The notes beneath the pieces were generated by a model that saw only the letters and a program-made list of their open reading frames with translations, ran no database searches and had not been told where the DNA came from. Shown here piece by piece: positions 43,980 through 54,524 of a stretch of DNA of 64,000 nucleotides; position 1 is the first letter of the stretch, and the number at the start of each line of letters is the position of its first letter. Both the position numbers and the translations under genes were made by a program. The DNA lies in the NCBI GenBank assembly GCA_025917655.1, contig CP084608.1:930001-994000 (forward strand), given 5' to 3'. The stretch is from Chlorella sorokiniana. Lineage: Eukaryota > Chlorophyta > Trebouxiophyceae > Chlorellales > Chlorellaceae.

Positions 43980-46973
43980 TCACAAAGCCCGGGGGAGCCC
44001 CAGCAGGGGCAGGCCCAGGTTTGGTTCCATGGGTAGCATGGCGGGTGGCAGCTGTTCAGAGGGGCTGGCCGCAAGAAAGCCCCACTCATTCGCGAAAGCC
44101 GAGCCTGCATGAGGATCTGAGGCAGCGCAATAGGTGCGACTCAACATGCTCGTCACCAAGCCTGCTTTCGCAGAGGGTGCAGGTGTGTGGCCAGCAGCAG
44201 CGACAGCCAGCAGCTCCCTGCTGCCTCCCTCACCTGGAGCTGGCATGGAGGAGGCCGGCTGCAGCACGTGCACTGGACCCCAGGTGGCGCTGCCGCCTGC
44301 AGCGCAATTGAGAGCATCCGTGGCAGGCCGCCAAGCCGTGCCCGGGCCCCACCGCGCCGCCTCCTCGCCGCCGCTGCTGGCGGCCTGGTTGGACGGCAGC
44401 CTGCAGGTCGGCCTTGAGGGTCCGCAGGATTCGCAGCTGGCGCTCCGCTTCAGCTCGCGCGGACACGTCGGCAGCGGGCACAAGGGTGGCGACAACGGGG
44501 TCGCGGTGGGCGTGGCTTGCCCCAGGCACCAGCCACCCCAGCTGTGGCTGAGAAACATGTTGCGGGCGGCTGGCAGCGGCGCGCAGCGACTCCGCTTTGG
44601 GGCTGCCCAGGTTGACCGCTGTAAGAGCAGAGCAGTCCTGAAGGTGACAACAAGGAGTGGGGAGGGGGAAGCAAGCCGTGTTTATCTGTGTGTGTGTTGG
44701 GGGTGTTTGGGGGAGGGGGGCTTGTGCAAGTGAGTGTGCGCGTTGGGGGAAGGGGCAGCTGAGCGATGAGAGCCTCATGCAACGGTGCCACCTGGAGCGA
44801 GCCAGCATCGAGCCACAGAGCTTGGCACGCCTTGCAGGCCTCCACAACAGCCCGGCTGGTTCAGAGGGGGCTCACCTCAAAGCTGAAGCCGCCCTCCAGC
44901 CCTGGCTCGGCCTGAGCAGCGATGCAGCCGCCCAGGGCGGGTCCCCGCTCGTTTCCGCCGCGCTGCTCGGGCTGTTGTAGACCAGCAGTGAATGGTGGGT
45001 GGCCTGGGTGTCCAGCAAGCGCGGCGCTTCGGGTGTGGCGACGCGCAGGGGCTGCCGGGGCCGCGCGCCAGGCTCGCCAAGCCACGTGCAGCTGTCCTGC
45101 CACGGAGCCTGCAGCTGGGGCAGCCGCAGCTGCTCCTGCTTTCTGACCGGGCGGCGCAGGCTGAGGAGCCTGCCAGGGGGCGGGCAACCAGCAGCAGTGC
45201 CAGGCTGCAGAGGCGATGGCAGCGGCGAAATGGGTGGAGGGGCTGCACATGCGATGGCAGCGGCGGCATGGGGGCGGAGTAGGGAGTGCCGCAGGGCTCT
45301 CTGGCGGCGTTGCCTTCCCCTGCACCAGGTGCATCAAGTGGCGCTGGTAAGGCAAGAGCCAGCCAAGGGCGGCCTTGTGCGATTCTGCAGCAACCGGGCT
45401 CACCGGCGGCTTGCGGTTGGTGGCGCTGCGTGCCGCCTTGCGGCTGCGGGGCGCGGCGGCTGCCCGTGCCGCGGTCCGGCCCCTGCCGGGGGAGATCCAG
45501 CCCTCCCAGCTGGAGGGCAGCCGCGCTTCCAGCCTGATCTTGGCTGCGCCGGTGGGCACGTCGTTGTTGGCCAGCACGCGCACGGGGGGCTGACCGCGGT
45601 GGCCAGCAGGCGCGTGCCCTGCCGGTTGTACACGCCCGCCACGAGGCGGAAGGCGGCGGCGTCCACGTGGGTGCACGCCTCGTCCAGCGACAGGTACATG
45701 TACCGCGGGTCCTGTTGGGTGCAATAGTCACAGGGGCAGCCACGATGAGAAATCCTTGGTTGAAAGGCAGCAACGAGGACTGCGCCCAAGGCAACGCCCG
45801 CGTGTTCCGTAAAAGCAGCACCCAGCAAGCCATCGAGATAGCAACAGCTAGCCCCGGGGCCACAACAGCTGGCCAGCTGACTTGTGCAGCTGATTCATGC
45901 CTGCACCCACCTTGCGAGAGCTTCCTGGCCTGACAGGTACAGCCGGCTCGTCGTCAGCAGCTGCCGCCAGAGAAGGCGCAGGCGCCTCTTGCACTGCCGC
46001 CGACTCGCTACGGCACCGCTTGCCCAGGCGGCCAAAGCGCTGCAGAATTGGGGGTGGAGCGGGTAGGCATGAATGCATGCAGCCGCTGCAGCAGCCGACC
46101 TGCCATGACTGTGGGCCCTGCGCGTGGCACCGGCCCCTTGGCTGCAAGGGCAGCGCAGCGTGCTGGCTGTGCAACACGTCGCACGGGGAGGCCCCTCACC
46201 TGGATGCATCGCAAGACGCGGCCCTCGCAGCCCTTGCTGCAGTGCTTGCGGCTCACCAGGTGCCTGCAGCATGTGGGTGCCCAGGGGGCAGAGGTCAGCA
46301 CGCCTTGGTGGGAGTCAAAGCGTGCCGTGCGAGCATACCCCCAAGCGATGCATGCTGGGAAGGGTGCACACGCCAGCTACAGGTGGAAGCAAACAGCGAC
46401 GAGCAAACAGCCCGATCTGGGCCCCGCCATGTGGGAAGTGCGCTGAGTGAGCTGCCAACCAGGCTGAAGGCTCACCACGCAAAGTGGTTGCTGCCAGCCA
46501 CGGGGCGGGCCCCCGTAAAGGGACGCCGTCGCTGTCGTCGGCGGGTTGCCGGTCGTAGCAGAGGTACACGTGCGCCTGCACCTTGGCCCCAGAGTTCAGA
46601 TGAAGCAAAAATGCCACAGCAGAGTCCTGCAGCCAGCACAGGGGCCCATGATCAACCCCAAACTGGACGTTGTGCACCAGGAGCAACGCCAGCCACAAGC
46701 GCCGGCAGCTCCAGCTAGAGACCCAGCTGCAGGTAGGCAGGATGCCCCCTGGTGGGCCGCCAGCTGCGGAGGCTGTGCCGCCAGCTGCGGAGGCTGTGAC
46801 ATCAACACGGTATCAGCGCAGCAAAGGAGTGGCTTGCCTGGTGAGCCTCGTGGAACTCGGCACCACCAACGTGCAGCGCTTGCACCACTGCGGCCGTGCG
46901 GTCGCCGCCCTCCTCGGCCAGCACAAGCTCCACCTGGTTGTAGCTCCAGCGCTTTTTCCCCAGCTTGTAGGCC
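43980..46973 (-). CDS. Unrecognised family, copy 3
   Basis: Exons: 46838-46973 (AYKLGKKRWSYNQVELVLAE), 46476-46626 (DSAVAFLLHLNSGAKVQAHV), 46200-46263 (HLVSRKHCSKGCEGRVLRCI), 45911-46039 (RFGRLGKRCRSESAAVQEA, ending GSSRK), then 45711 to about 44878 (DPRYMYLSLDEACTHVDAAA, VRVLANNDVPTGAAKI, WEGWISPGRGR and a long Ala/Pro tail), a small Cys-containing exon (EACKACQALWLDAGSLQ) near 44790-44850 and final exons ending EPNLGLPLLGLPRAL with a stop at 43980. No polyglutamine here, unlike copies 1 and 2. The first exon is unresolved. Intron 1 starts GCAAGC. It lies in the same orientation as copy 2, 2.2 kb away, so the pair looks like a tandem duplication. Confidence 0.73.
46627..46837 (-). other. GC-AG intron, family copy 3
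   Basis: The exon ends CACCAG, the intron begins GCAAGCC and ends GCTGCAG before GACTCTGC. There is no GT near the border at all, so this is the clearest of the three GC donors. Confidence 0.85.
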
Positions 46974-48278
46974 CTGCAGTTGGGCAGTCGGGCGGGTAGT
47001 AAGAGGGCTGCACGGTGCAGGGATGCGAGCTGAACACGCGCCACCAATATGCGATTTTGTCGAGTACATTTGGGGCAGTGGCTACAAGTCTGTTTTGGCG
47101 ACAGTCGATCGTGCGCGGAAGTGTGGTAGCTTGAAAGCGCTGACCCACAGGGTTTGCGGGCGATGCTCGGCACAGGGCCCACATGCCTGTTCCCCACAAG
47201 CGTCCCTCCACTTGCCTGATTTCTGCAGGCTGACTGTTCGGTGCAGCATGCTCTTGCCAAGAGTGAGGCAGTGTCGTTTGGAGAGGGCAGGCCAAAACAG
47301 CCATCCCAAAGCGTCCCCTGCAAGTCCAGCCAAGTTGTTGGCCCGGCCAATATCACTATGCGAATGAGCCCCGTTTGGTTTAGGTTCCAGTGGATGCCGC
47401 AATTTGCGGCGATGCACCTGCGGCGAAGTGTTGACATCAGCAGGGGCGCCGAAGTTAGGGGTAGCCACGTTAGCTGCCCTTTGTCGATGTCTCAGTCCAT
47501 ATCACATGATGATTCACAACTACGATTTGCTCAGGACGGCATGCGAGCGCCGCGCTGTCCAGCAAGCACTGGCCTCTGCTGCCAAAGGTCCGCTGGTAGC
47601 GCACTTTCGCTGTTTCAACACACTTTGACGGCTAGGTCGTCCATCCGGCGGATTGCCGAGTCCTGGCTTCGGCCTGCAGCGCTCGTGCAGAGTGACAAAA
47701 CCCTAGCAGCGCTTGGCGCTGGCGTTCTTGCTGTCGCATGTGGCTTCCGGGCTGGATATCTAGTTCACTTGTCCCACTTGATGTGCCTGAAGTTGGGCTG
47801 CACCCACTGATAGCTGTGGGAGCCCGTTTTTATGGCCATCGGTATCCAGGTGCAGTGGGGTTGGGAAGTGTGGCCCAAGCTTGATGAGGCACTGTCCATG
47901 TTGTCGTTCTCTGTGCCTCCAGTTAAGTCTGGATTTGCGCCTGCGCCTGCAAGGAAGCATTTCCAGCACACAACACGTGCTCGAGTGCGTGCCCCTCCAA
48001 CCTGTAATCATGCCGCCAACCTCTCCAAGGGGCCTGCATGGCAGCTGCAGGGCCTGTAAGGTGCATGTGAAACTTTGTGATGCAAGCGAAATGCGTAGCT
48101 GGGCAGCTGCAACTCGTGACCTGCAGCGTTTGACAGCTGACCAGTTCACTATGGTCGCGTACCTCTTGCCGCAGCGCCAGTACCTCAAGGAGAGTTGAAG
48201 GGCCGCGCACCAAACCATCGCCCTTCCTGATCAGTTGTTGGTGCTTTGAACTTGCAGAGGATTTATCTGTGCAGCAAA
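46974..48278. other. Upstream of family copy 3 and SWIB gene
   Basis: About 1.3 kb. It should hold the 5' exon and promoter of copy 3 and the promoter of the SWIB gene. A minus-strand frame at 47765-47971 ends SYQWVQPNFRHIKWDK and looks protein-like, but has no partner exons or known relatives that I can name. Confidence 0.4.
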
Positions 48279-50967
48279 ATGGCGGAGGCCGGGCAGCTCA
48301 CGCACGACATAAGCACCGACATACCCCCACCTCCAGCAGCGGCGCCGCAATTAGCAATTGGTGCAAGTGGAGAAGGACAATCTCTTCCCGAGAACACCAC
48401 TCCCGCATCAGCACAGCAGCAGGCAGAGCCCGTCACCGGGGCTCCCCAGGGGGAGGGAGCCATGTTCCTGTTCCAGAGCCGCAAGCACAGCAGCCGCAGG
48501 ACATCGCAACCGCAGCAGATGCAACAACAGCACCCCCGCCAGCGGTGGCTCCAGCAGCAGCCGTCAAGGAGCCAGTTGGCGACAGCGGTCTCGCAGGGCC
48601 TGAGGCAGAGGCCAAAGAGCAAATCGAGCCAGCAGGACAACCAGGGGAGGCGAAGGCAGAGGAGCGCGTCAAAGGGGGATGGGGCGGCAGCGCCCTCCCC
48701 TCCCAGCGATGAGGCACTCATGGCGCGCCTACGCCAACTGCTCAAAGAGGTTGACCTTGCCACCACCACAGGTTGGCGCATATGGGTGCACAACATCTTC
48801 CCTTTCTGCTGCGGTAGCAGCCAAATCAGCTACGTTTGCCGGCAGCCGATTGCAATGTGCGTTGCCAGCCAGCCAGCTGGCTGAAAGCTGTTGCATGTGC
48901 CAAGGGGGACCCTTGCGCAAGCCGTCACTCCTCGTGTGCTGGACGGGCCCTGCAGAGAAGCAGCTGCGGCGGCGGCTGGAGGGCGAGTTTGGGGTGGAGC
49001 TTTCTGGCCGCAAGGCGTTGCTGCGTGCCCAAATCAACGCCTACCTGGAAGAGCAGGCAAGCTCGTTGAGGGCAGTGGCACCTACAATTTGTCAAGCAGA
49101 TAGTCCCAAAGGGAGCGTATTTGACAAGGGTTGGAGTAAAGCCTCAAACCCATGATACCAAAATTAAGTTGTTGCACAAATCTCTGCATCACTGTTGCAC
49201 TTATGCAGGATGCGGAGGAGGCTGATGCTGAGGAGAACGGCGGGGCAGGGGACGAAGAGGAGGAGGAGGAGGATACGGATGAGCAGTGAGTTTCTTCGCT
49301 GGCCCGACTGTTATGGGTGGGAAAACGGGGGCCACTGTTTCCGCCACTAGTGTGCAGTGAGCTTGACCGCCACGTCCACCGCCGCCTGTAGGGCTGGAGC
49401 GCGCAAGCGCAAGTCTCGCGGCGGCTCAAGCCTGGGCTCGGTGCTATCGGCGGACATGCAGGAATTCCTGGGGGAGGAGAGCATGCCGCGCACGCAGGTG
49501 AACAGTTCTCCATGCCCTTGGCGGGGGCGCGAGCAGGAGCCTGCAGGCAGTTATGGGCGGCCCTTCGTGCAGTGGTAGGGCATGCTGCCGCACAACTGGA
49601 TACGCTCTGTGTGCCTGCAGGTGGTGAAGCGCATGTGGGCGTACATCAAGGAAAACAACCTGCAGGACCCCAAGAACAAGCGTGTCATACTGTTTGGTGC
49701 GATCAAGAGGCAGGAGGGCGGACCGGGGAAAAAGGGGGCAGGGCAGCATGCAGGCATGCATCCAAGCGCCAGCTGCGCTGCAATGCGCATCTGCTGCTGC
49801 CGTTGCCGGGCAGCCGCAGCGGCACACGCAACAAGGAGCCTCCCCAACCCTGCATGTTCATGAGGCTGCTGCCGTGCCACGCAGCTGCTCCTCCGCTCAT
49901 CCAGCCCCACCTTGGCCCGTGTGCTGCCTCACGCAGACGACAAGCTGAAGAAGCTGTTCCCGGGGACCAAGACCGACATGTTCAAGATGCAGAAGCTCCT
50001 GTCCAGGCACTGCAAGACCAACGGTGAGGGGACGAACCGTGCTGGAGCGCAACCCGCCGGCCCTGTCGCGCCTGCGCCTTCTAGCAGCGAAACAGCCTGC
50101 ACCGCAGAGCGTCGCGGGACAGCCGCCGTGCCTTGCACTGCAGATGTGGTTGGCGCCAGTGATGATGATGATGAGGAGGAGGAGGAGGAGGAGCAAGCGC
50201 CCAAGCCCAAGTCCAAGCCTGCACCCAAGAAGGCACGGCGCAGCAGCAGCGTTGGCGACAATGGCGAGGAGCGCAAACCAGGCGGCTTCACCAAGCAGTG
50301 CAGGTTGGTTGATGCCCGTGCGTGTGGCTTAATGGCGAGGTGGTGAGGCGAGCCCGGCTGCATGGCGGGCAACCAGGAGCGGGCGCTGCTGCACACATGG
50401 GATGCTTGGACCCCCTCCCGCGGCTCGCTCGGAAGATCACCACACCCACAGCCATTCCTGCTCGGGCTCCCCATCCCTTCCCTTGCCTGCGCCAGGCTGT
50501 CGCCCCAGCTGGCTGCCTGGGTGGGCAAGGAGACAGCCTCCCGCCCCGAAATCACCAAGCACTTCTGGGCGTACTGTAAGGAGCGCGGCCTTCAGGGTGC
50601 GCAGCGGCAGAAGTGGCAGGGTGTCGGGGTGGTGGTGGTGGTTGGATGGGGCAGTGGAGGGGCCACACAGCAGCCTGCCTTGGTCCCTGCGTGAGCGGGT
50701 GGAGCGCCATCAACGAGGTGCAGGCTCTGCCACTTGAGCTCCAGTTGCCCAACCCCGCCAACCCCTCTGCAGGACCCGTCCGACAAGAGCTTCATTCTGG
50801 CTGATGACACCCTCAAGGCACTGGCGGGCGAAGAGCGGTTCAAGGGCTTCTCCTTCTCCAAATACATCAAGGACCACATACGCGCTACGCAGACTGATGG
50901 GCCGTCGCCGCCGGCACTGGGCCCTGCCTTGCCCGCCCCAACCTGGCGTATGTGCGTGCTGCATTAA
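48279..50967 (+). CDS. DEK_C plus double SWIB-domain chromatin protein
   Basis: SWIB/MDM2 proteins act in chromatin remodelling or RNA polymerase I transcription (yeast UAF30). The start is ATG at 48279-48281 (MAEAGQLTHDISTDIPPPP). A low-complexity Gln/Ala/Pro segment is followed by a DEK C-terminal-like helical domain (LMARLRQLLKEVDLATTT, KQLRRRLEGEFGVELSGRKA), an acidic run (EEEEEEDTDEQ), then SWIB 1: LGSVLSADMQEFLGEE, VVKRMWAYIKENNLQDPKNK, DDKLKKLFPGTKTDMFKMQK. A second acidic run, a basic patch (KPKSKPAPKKARRSSS) and SWIB 2 follow: LSPQLAAWVGKETASRPEI, KHFWAYCKERGLQ, DPSDKSFILADDTLKALAGE, FSFSKYIKDHI. The stop is 50965-50967; TGTAA at 51071. Two small frame slips are likely in the N-terminal low-complexity part. 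The domain order matches plant DEK-SWIB-SWIB proteins. Confidence 0.88.
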
Positions 50968-51070
50968 GGCGGCCCAAAGCAAAGCAATGGTCCGCGCAGT
51001 TTTTGGCTCCCAGTTGTTTTTCCCGCCTGATTGTGATCCATCTCAGCTGGGCTGAAGCATTTGCTGTCTT

Positions 51071-51075
51071 TGTAA
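51071..51075 (+). other. Poly(A) signal TGTAA
   Basis: About 100 bases after the SWIB gene stop codon. Confidence 0.6.
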
Positions 51076-51146
51076 CACTTTGTATCAGAAGAGGCAATAA
51101 CATCAAGTGGGTTTTGCCAGCTCAGCTGATTGATGGCTTGCGCAGG

Positions 51147-51763
51147 TTACTGCAGCCGACGGGCTGGGCAGCTCTTCTCGGCGCAACTGCCTGGTTCGAA
51201 CAGGCCGCCGCACTCGCAGAGGCCCAGTTGGCGGCGCTGCTGCCGCGCAACGTATGCATCCACCTGCGGCACGTGCGCAGTGCAGAGCCCAAGCTCACGA
51301 CCTGCCATGCCCGAGCGGTTCAAGCAGTTCAGCGATGCGCTGTCTGGCTGGACGCATGGAAGCGTACCTGCGTTGAGCTGAGGTAAAGCAAGAGCAGGAG
51401 GCCGCCGAAGACCAGCCCCACTGCCTGGTCCAGCGTCCACGCTGGTGCCTCGTCAACCGCTGCCGCCAGGTCAGCTACAAGCTGCGGCAAAGGAGCTGCT
51501 GCTGCTGCTGCTGCTGCAGCTGCAGCTGCAGGCGGCATGGCTGCCGCGACGCCTGCTGCTCTCAGTGCTGCTGTGGGTGCTGGCCGCCCCGCTCCTGGTA
51601 CGCGGCGCAGGAGCAGCGGCAGGTGGCGAGTGCTGCTCATGCATGGGTCACTTGGTGCCCGAGCTGGCATTAAGCCGACAGCTGAAAGAACGTTTGGAAG
51701 GCTTTGCTGCCGCTGCGAGCCGAAACCGGCCAACTGCGACTGAGAGAGCAGCCTGGAAGTCAT
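51147..51763 (-). CDS. Small membrane protein with a cysteine-rich tail, probably plastid-targeted
   Basis: Two exons, 51368-51763 and 51147-51263, join in phase 0 (donor GTACGC, acceptor CCGCAG) to give 170 residues. The N-terminus MTSRLLSQSQLAGFGSQRQQ is Ser/Arg/Gln-rich without acids, like a transit peptide, and an Ala run follows. A single hydrophobic helix (AVGLVFGGLLLLLYLSS) spans the exon junction, then VDAYVARQQRRQLGLCECGG and a tail with Cys at LCECGG, GSC and KSC, which could bind a metal or form disulfides. The arrangement of transit peptide, one helix and a short Cys-rich stromal or lumenal tail resembles green-lineage proteins of unknown function in thylakoids. I do not recognise a named family. 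Its start lies only 39 bases from the F-box/Sel1 gene start on the other strand. Confidence 0.7.
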
Positions 51764-51802
51764 GATTCACACAAACACCAAATCTTTGCGTTTCGGGTGG
51801 CA

Positions 51803-54186
51803 ATGCACAAGGTAAAATGCTCACTAAGCCAATGGCGAGCGCAGCACGGCGAGCAGCCCAGAAGCCTGCCGAGTTTCCGATTGCTGGCAGGTAACATCAC
51901 TCTTCTGGCAATGTAAGCAGCTTGCACAGGCACTTCCGCCATGCCTTGCCTTCTGCTGGCACAGGAAGGCAACGGGGAGGTTTTGTTCGAGGCGCTGCCA
52001 GCCGGCACGCTGCCTGAGGATGTCCTGCAGCAGGTGAGGCTAAGGATTCCATCCTTGTGGTAGAAGCAAGCGGTGCGACCAGCCTTGACGAGCGTTGACC
52101 TGTGGGTGCAGCGTGCCAGAGACCACAACCCTGGCGGCCTCTGCCAGACCCCTCATCTCATGATCGTGCGACTGCCTTGCACGCTGCTGCAGGGCCAGCT
52201 GTTTCATGCAGGCACTGCTTACGGCGGTGGCCGTCTGTACTGGCAGCAAAACGCTCTGGGCGGGCAGCAGAACGAACTGGCGTCTAGCCTGGTCCGGTCC
52301 CATGTGTGTGGAGATGCCGTGCTGGTGCTGCCCGAGCTCAGCTGCGGGGAGCATCTGCGACAGCAGGTTGCCGACCTGGCTGCACAGCACCTCCAAAGCA
52401 AGGCAGCCCGGCTGCTGGCTGGTGCCTCGTCACCATCGACGGGCGGCAGCACGCACATGAGGCGGCCTGCGAGGGAGAGCCCCCACGCAAGCGTTGCAGC
52501 GAGCATGTGCAGCAGCAGCATGCCATGCTGCAGCAGCTTCTGCGCAGACCTGCGCCTGTCCAGCAGCACGAGCAACCGGTGAGGAGCTCGGCGGCGCCGG
52601 CCCAGGGCGGCGTTGAGCATGCGCCCAGCACGCCGGGCGCTGCCCTATCCCGGCGGGCGCCGACCATGCAAGCTCCACTGGGTCTCTTGCACCTCCAGCG
52701 CCGCAGCACGGGCCGGAAGAGCGGCAGGCGCCGCGCGGCGGCACCGCCGGGCAGCGCGCCCACACCCCTGGGCGTCAGGTGGTTGGCCTGGCCCCGCAGC
52801 ATGCGCATGGCGACCACAGCGTGCATGCCTTCGAGTGCGAGCCGAGGCAGCAGCTGCTGTGGAGCATCGCCGGGCGGGCCACCTCGCTCAGCTGGGGAAC
52901 CGCCAGCAACTCGGGCGGCGCCGCCGCCAGCGGCACCCGCCCCTGCGGTGACGGCGGCAGCGGACCGGGCAGCGGACGATGCACAGGGCAGCACCTCCTC
53001 TTGCAGCTTCACCAGCGCAGGGTCAGCCTGCCCCGCAGCTGCAGCCGCGCCTGCCGCTCTCGCGTGCGCGGCAGACGTCGGCACGGAGCCTGCCGTGCAG
53101 CCAGCTGCTGCCGGCCCGCCGGCGAAGCACCGCAGCAGCCTGGAGTGCTCGCGCTGGGCGGAGCTGCAGCCAGAGATGCTGGCTCTGGTGCTGGCCGCGG
53201 CGGGGCATAGCCCCGCTTTGCATGCACGCTGAGCCAGGTGTGCGCCAGCTGGCGGCAGGGCGTGGGCGAAGAGCGCAGCGCGCTGCGCCTGTTGCGCTTT
53301 GGCCGCCTGGAGCGCTTGCAGCAAAGCGGGCTCGGCAGGCTGCCTGCCGACGGCGGCGCAGAGCAGCTGCCGTGGCTTGTACGGCGGGCGGTCAAAGCCG
53401 GCAACGTGGCAGCCACGGTGGCGGCGGCTCGCCTGCTGGAGCGGCGTGACCAGGCCCAGGCGCGGCCGGATGGTGTGGATGCGGATGCCGCCCTTGCGGC
53501 CGCCACATGGTATGGCGGCGACGCGGCAGCCGATGCTGGCCATGCAGCCAGGCGCGGCCGACGGCCGGCCGGCGCGGCCCCGCAGCCGAGGCGTCGCGCT
53601 ACTGGGCGCTCGCCGCAAAGGCAGGGCACCCGGAGGCCCAGTGGAAGCTGGGGTTCGGTTACTACAAGGTGCGGGCTGGCCGGGTTCGTTGCTCGCCGTG
53701 CTGTACACACCTGCTGATAGGCAGGGCCAGGCTACGACCTCCCGTGCCTTGCTGCGGCTTTGTCCGGGCCCGGAGCATTGCGCTGCTGTCCCCATGCCTG
53801 CAGGGCCTCATGGGACTGCCGCACGACTGCGAGGAGGCCTTGATGTGGCTGTCCCGCTGCGCCAGGCAGCTGGAGGGTGTGGTGCCTGCCAACGCAGCGG
53901 CCGGCCCTGCCACTGGACAGCCTTCGGACAGCGGCAAGCCCCCGGCAGCCGGGGCCCCAGCCCAACCCCCAACCGCCCCCAGCTACCGGTGCTGTTGAGC
54001 GGTGAGGGATGCCGTGTGGTGCTGGCCCAGGCTGCCCACATCCTAGGCTATCTTCACCTGGATGGCGAGGGCACCCGCGCAGACACTGCCGTCGCCATCC
54101 GCTGGTTCCGCCTCGCCGAGCGGTGCGGCTGCCGTGACGCAGGCCGTGTCATGGGCAGCCTCTTCAACACGGGCCAGTATGGCTAG
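51803..54186 (+). CDS. F-box and Sel1-repeat protein
   Basis: The likely start is ATG at 51803 (MHK, then a GT donor); the next exon reads EGNGEVLFEALPAGTLPEDV and the next GQLFHAGTAYGGGRLYWQQN, VCGDAVLVLPELSCGEHLRQ. A low-complexity Ala/Gln region (52400-53100) changes frame two or three times. An F-box-like block follows: LQPEMLALVLAAAGHSPALH, LSQVCASWRQGVGEERSALR. Then come helical Sel1-like repeats: AAATWYGGDAA, ASRYWALAAKAGHPEAQWKL with GFGYYK, GLMGLPHDCEEALMWLSRCA, and LAQAAHILGYLHLDGEGTRA, AVAIRWFRLAERCG. The stop is 54184-54186. F-box plus Sel1 repeats is a known layout in plants and protists, usually a substrate adaptor for SCF ubiquitin ligase. The F-box call is moderate; the Sel1 repeats are clear. 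The N-terminal part could be a separate gene. Confidence 0.72.
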
Positions 54187-54524
54187 CCCGCTTTCTCCCT
54201 TGTCGTAGGTTGCTCCCTGCCTCGTTGTATGTGACGCCACACCCCTTCCAGCTCTTTGTTTTCTGCTGCACTGCTTCGCTTCGGTTCCTCGGTCACATTC
54301 AGCATGCCAGCCTCTGTACTTGCTCATTGCACATTCCTTCAGTCCATTCTTCTGTATACGAACCCAAACGTATCGACTCCCTGTAAAACGTTCTGTATGC
54401 ATGGGCGGTTGCTGACGGGCCAGAGCGGGACGAAGAACCACAACATGGGTCCACCAGTGACAGTGGTTGTGAGGGCCTGGCGCAATACCAAAACACATTG
54501 TAACTACTCACAAATCGATTGCAA
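54187..54524. other. Intergenic, F-box gene to Sec14-like gene
   Basis: Tandem genes; contains TGTAA at about 54382 and 54498, suitable as the F-box gene poly(A) signal. AT-richer than its surroundings. Confidence 0.45.

Noticed and set aside
47765-47971. Possible retroelement fragment ending SYQWVQPNFRHIKWDK
   Set aside because: Protein-like, but no reverse transcriptase, integrase or terminal repeat nearby; too little to name an element.
52338-53795. Long minus-strand open frame, 485 codons
   Set aside because: Overlaps the F-box/Sel1 exons, which carry recognisable repeats; the minus frame does not.
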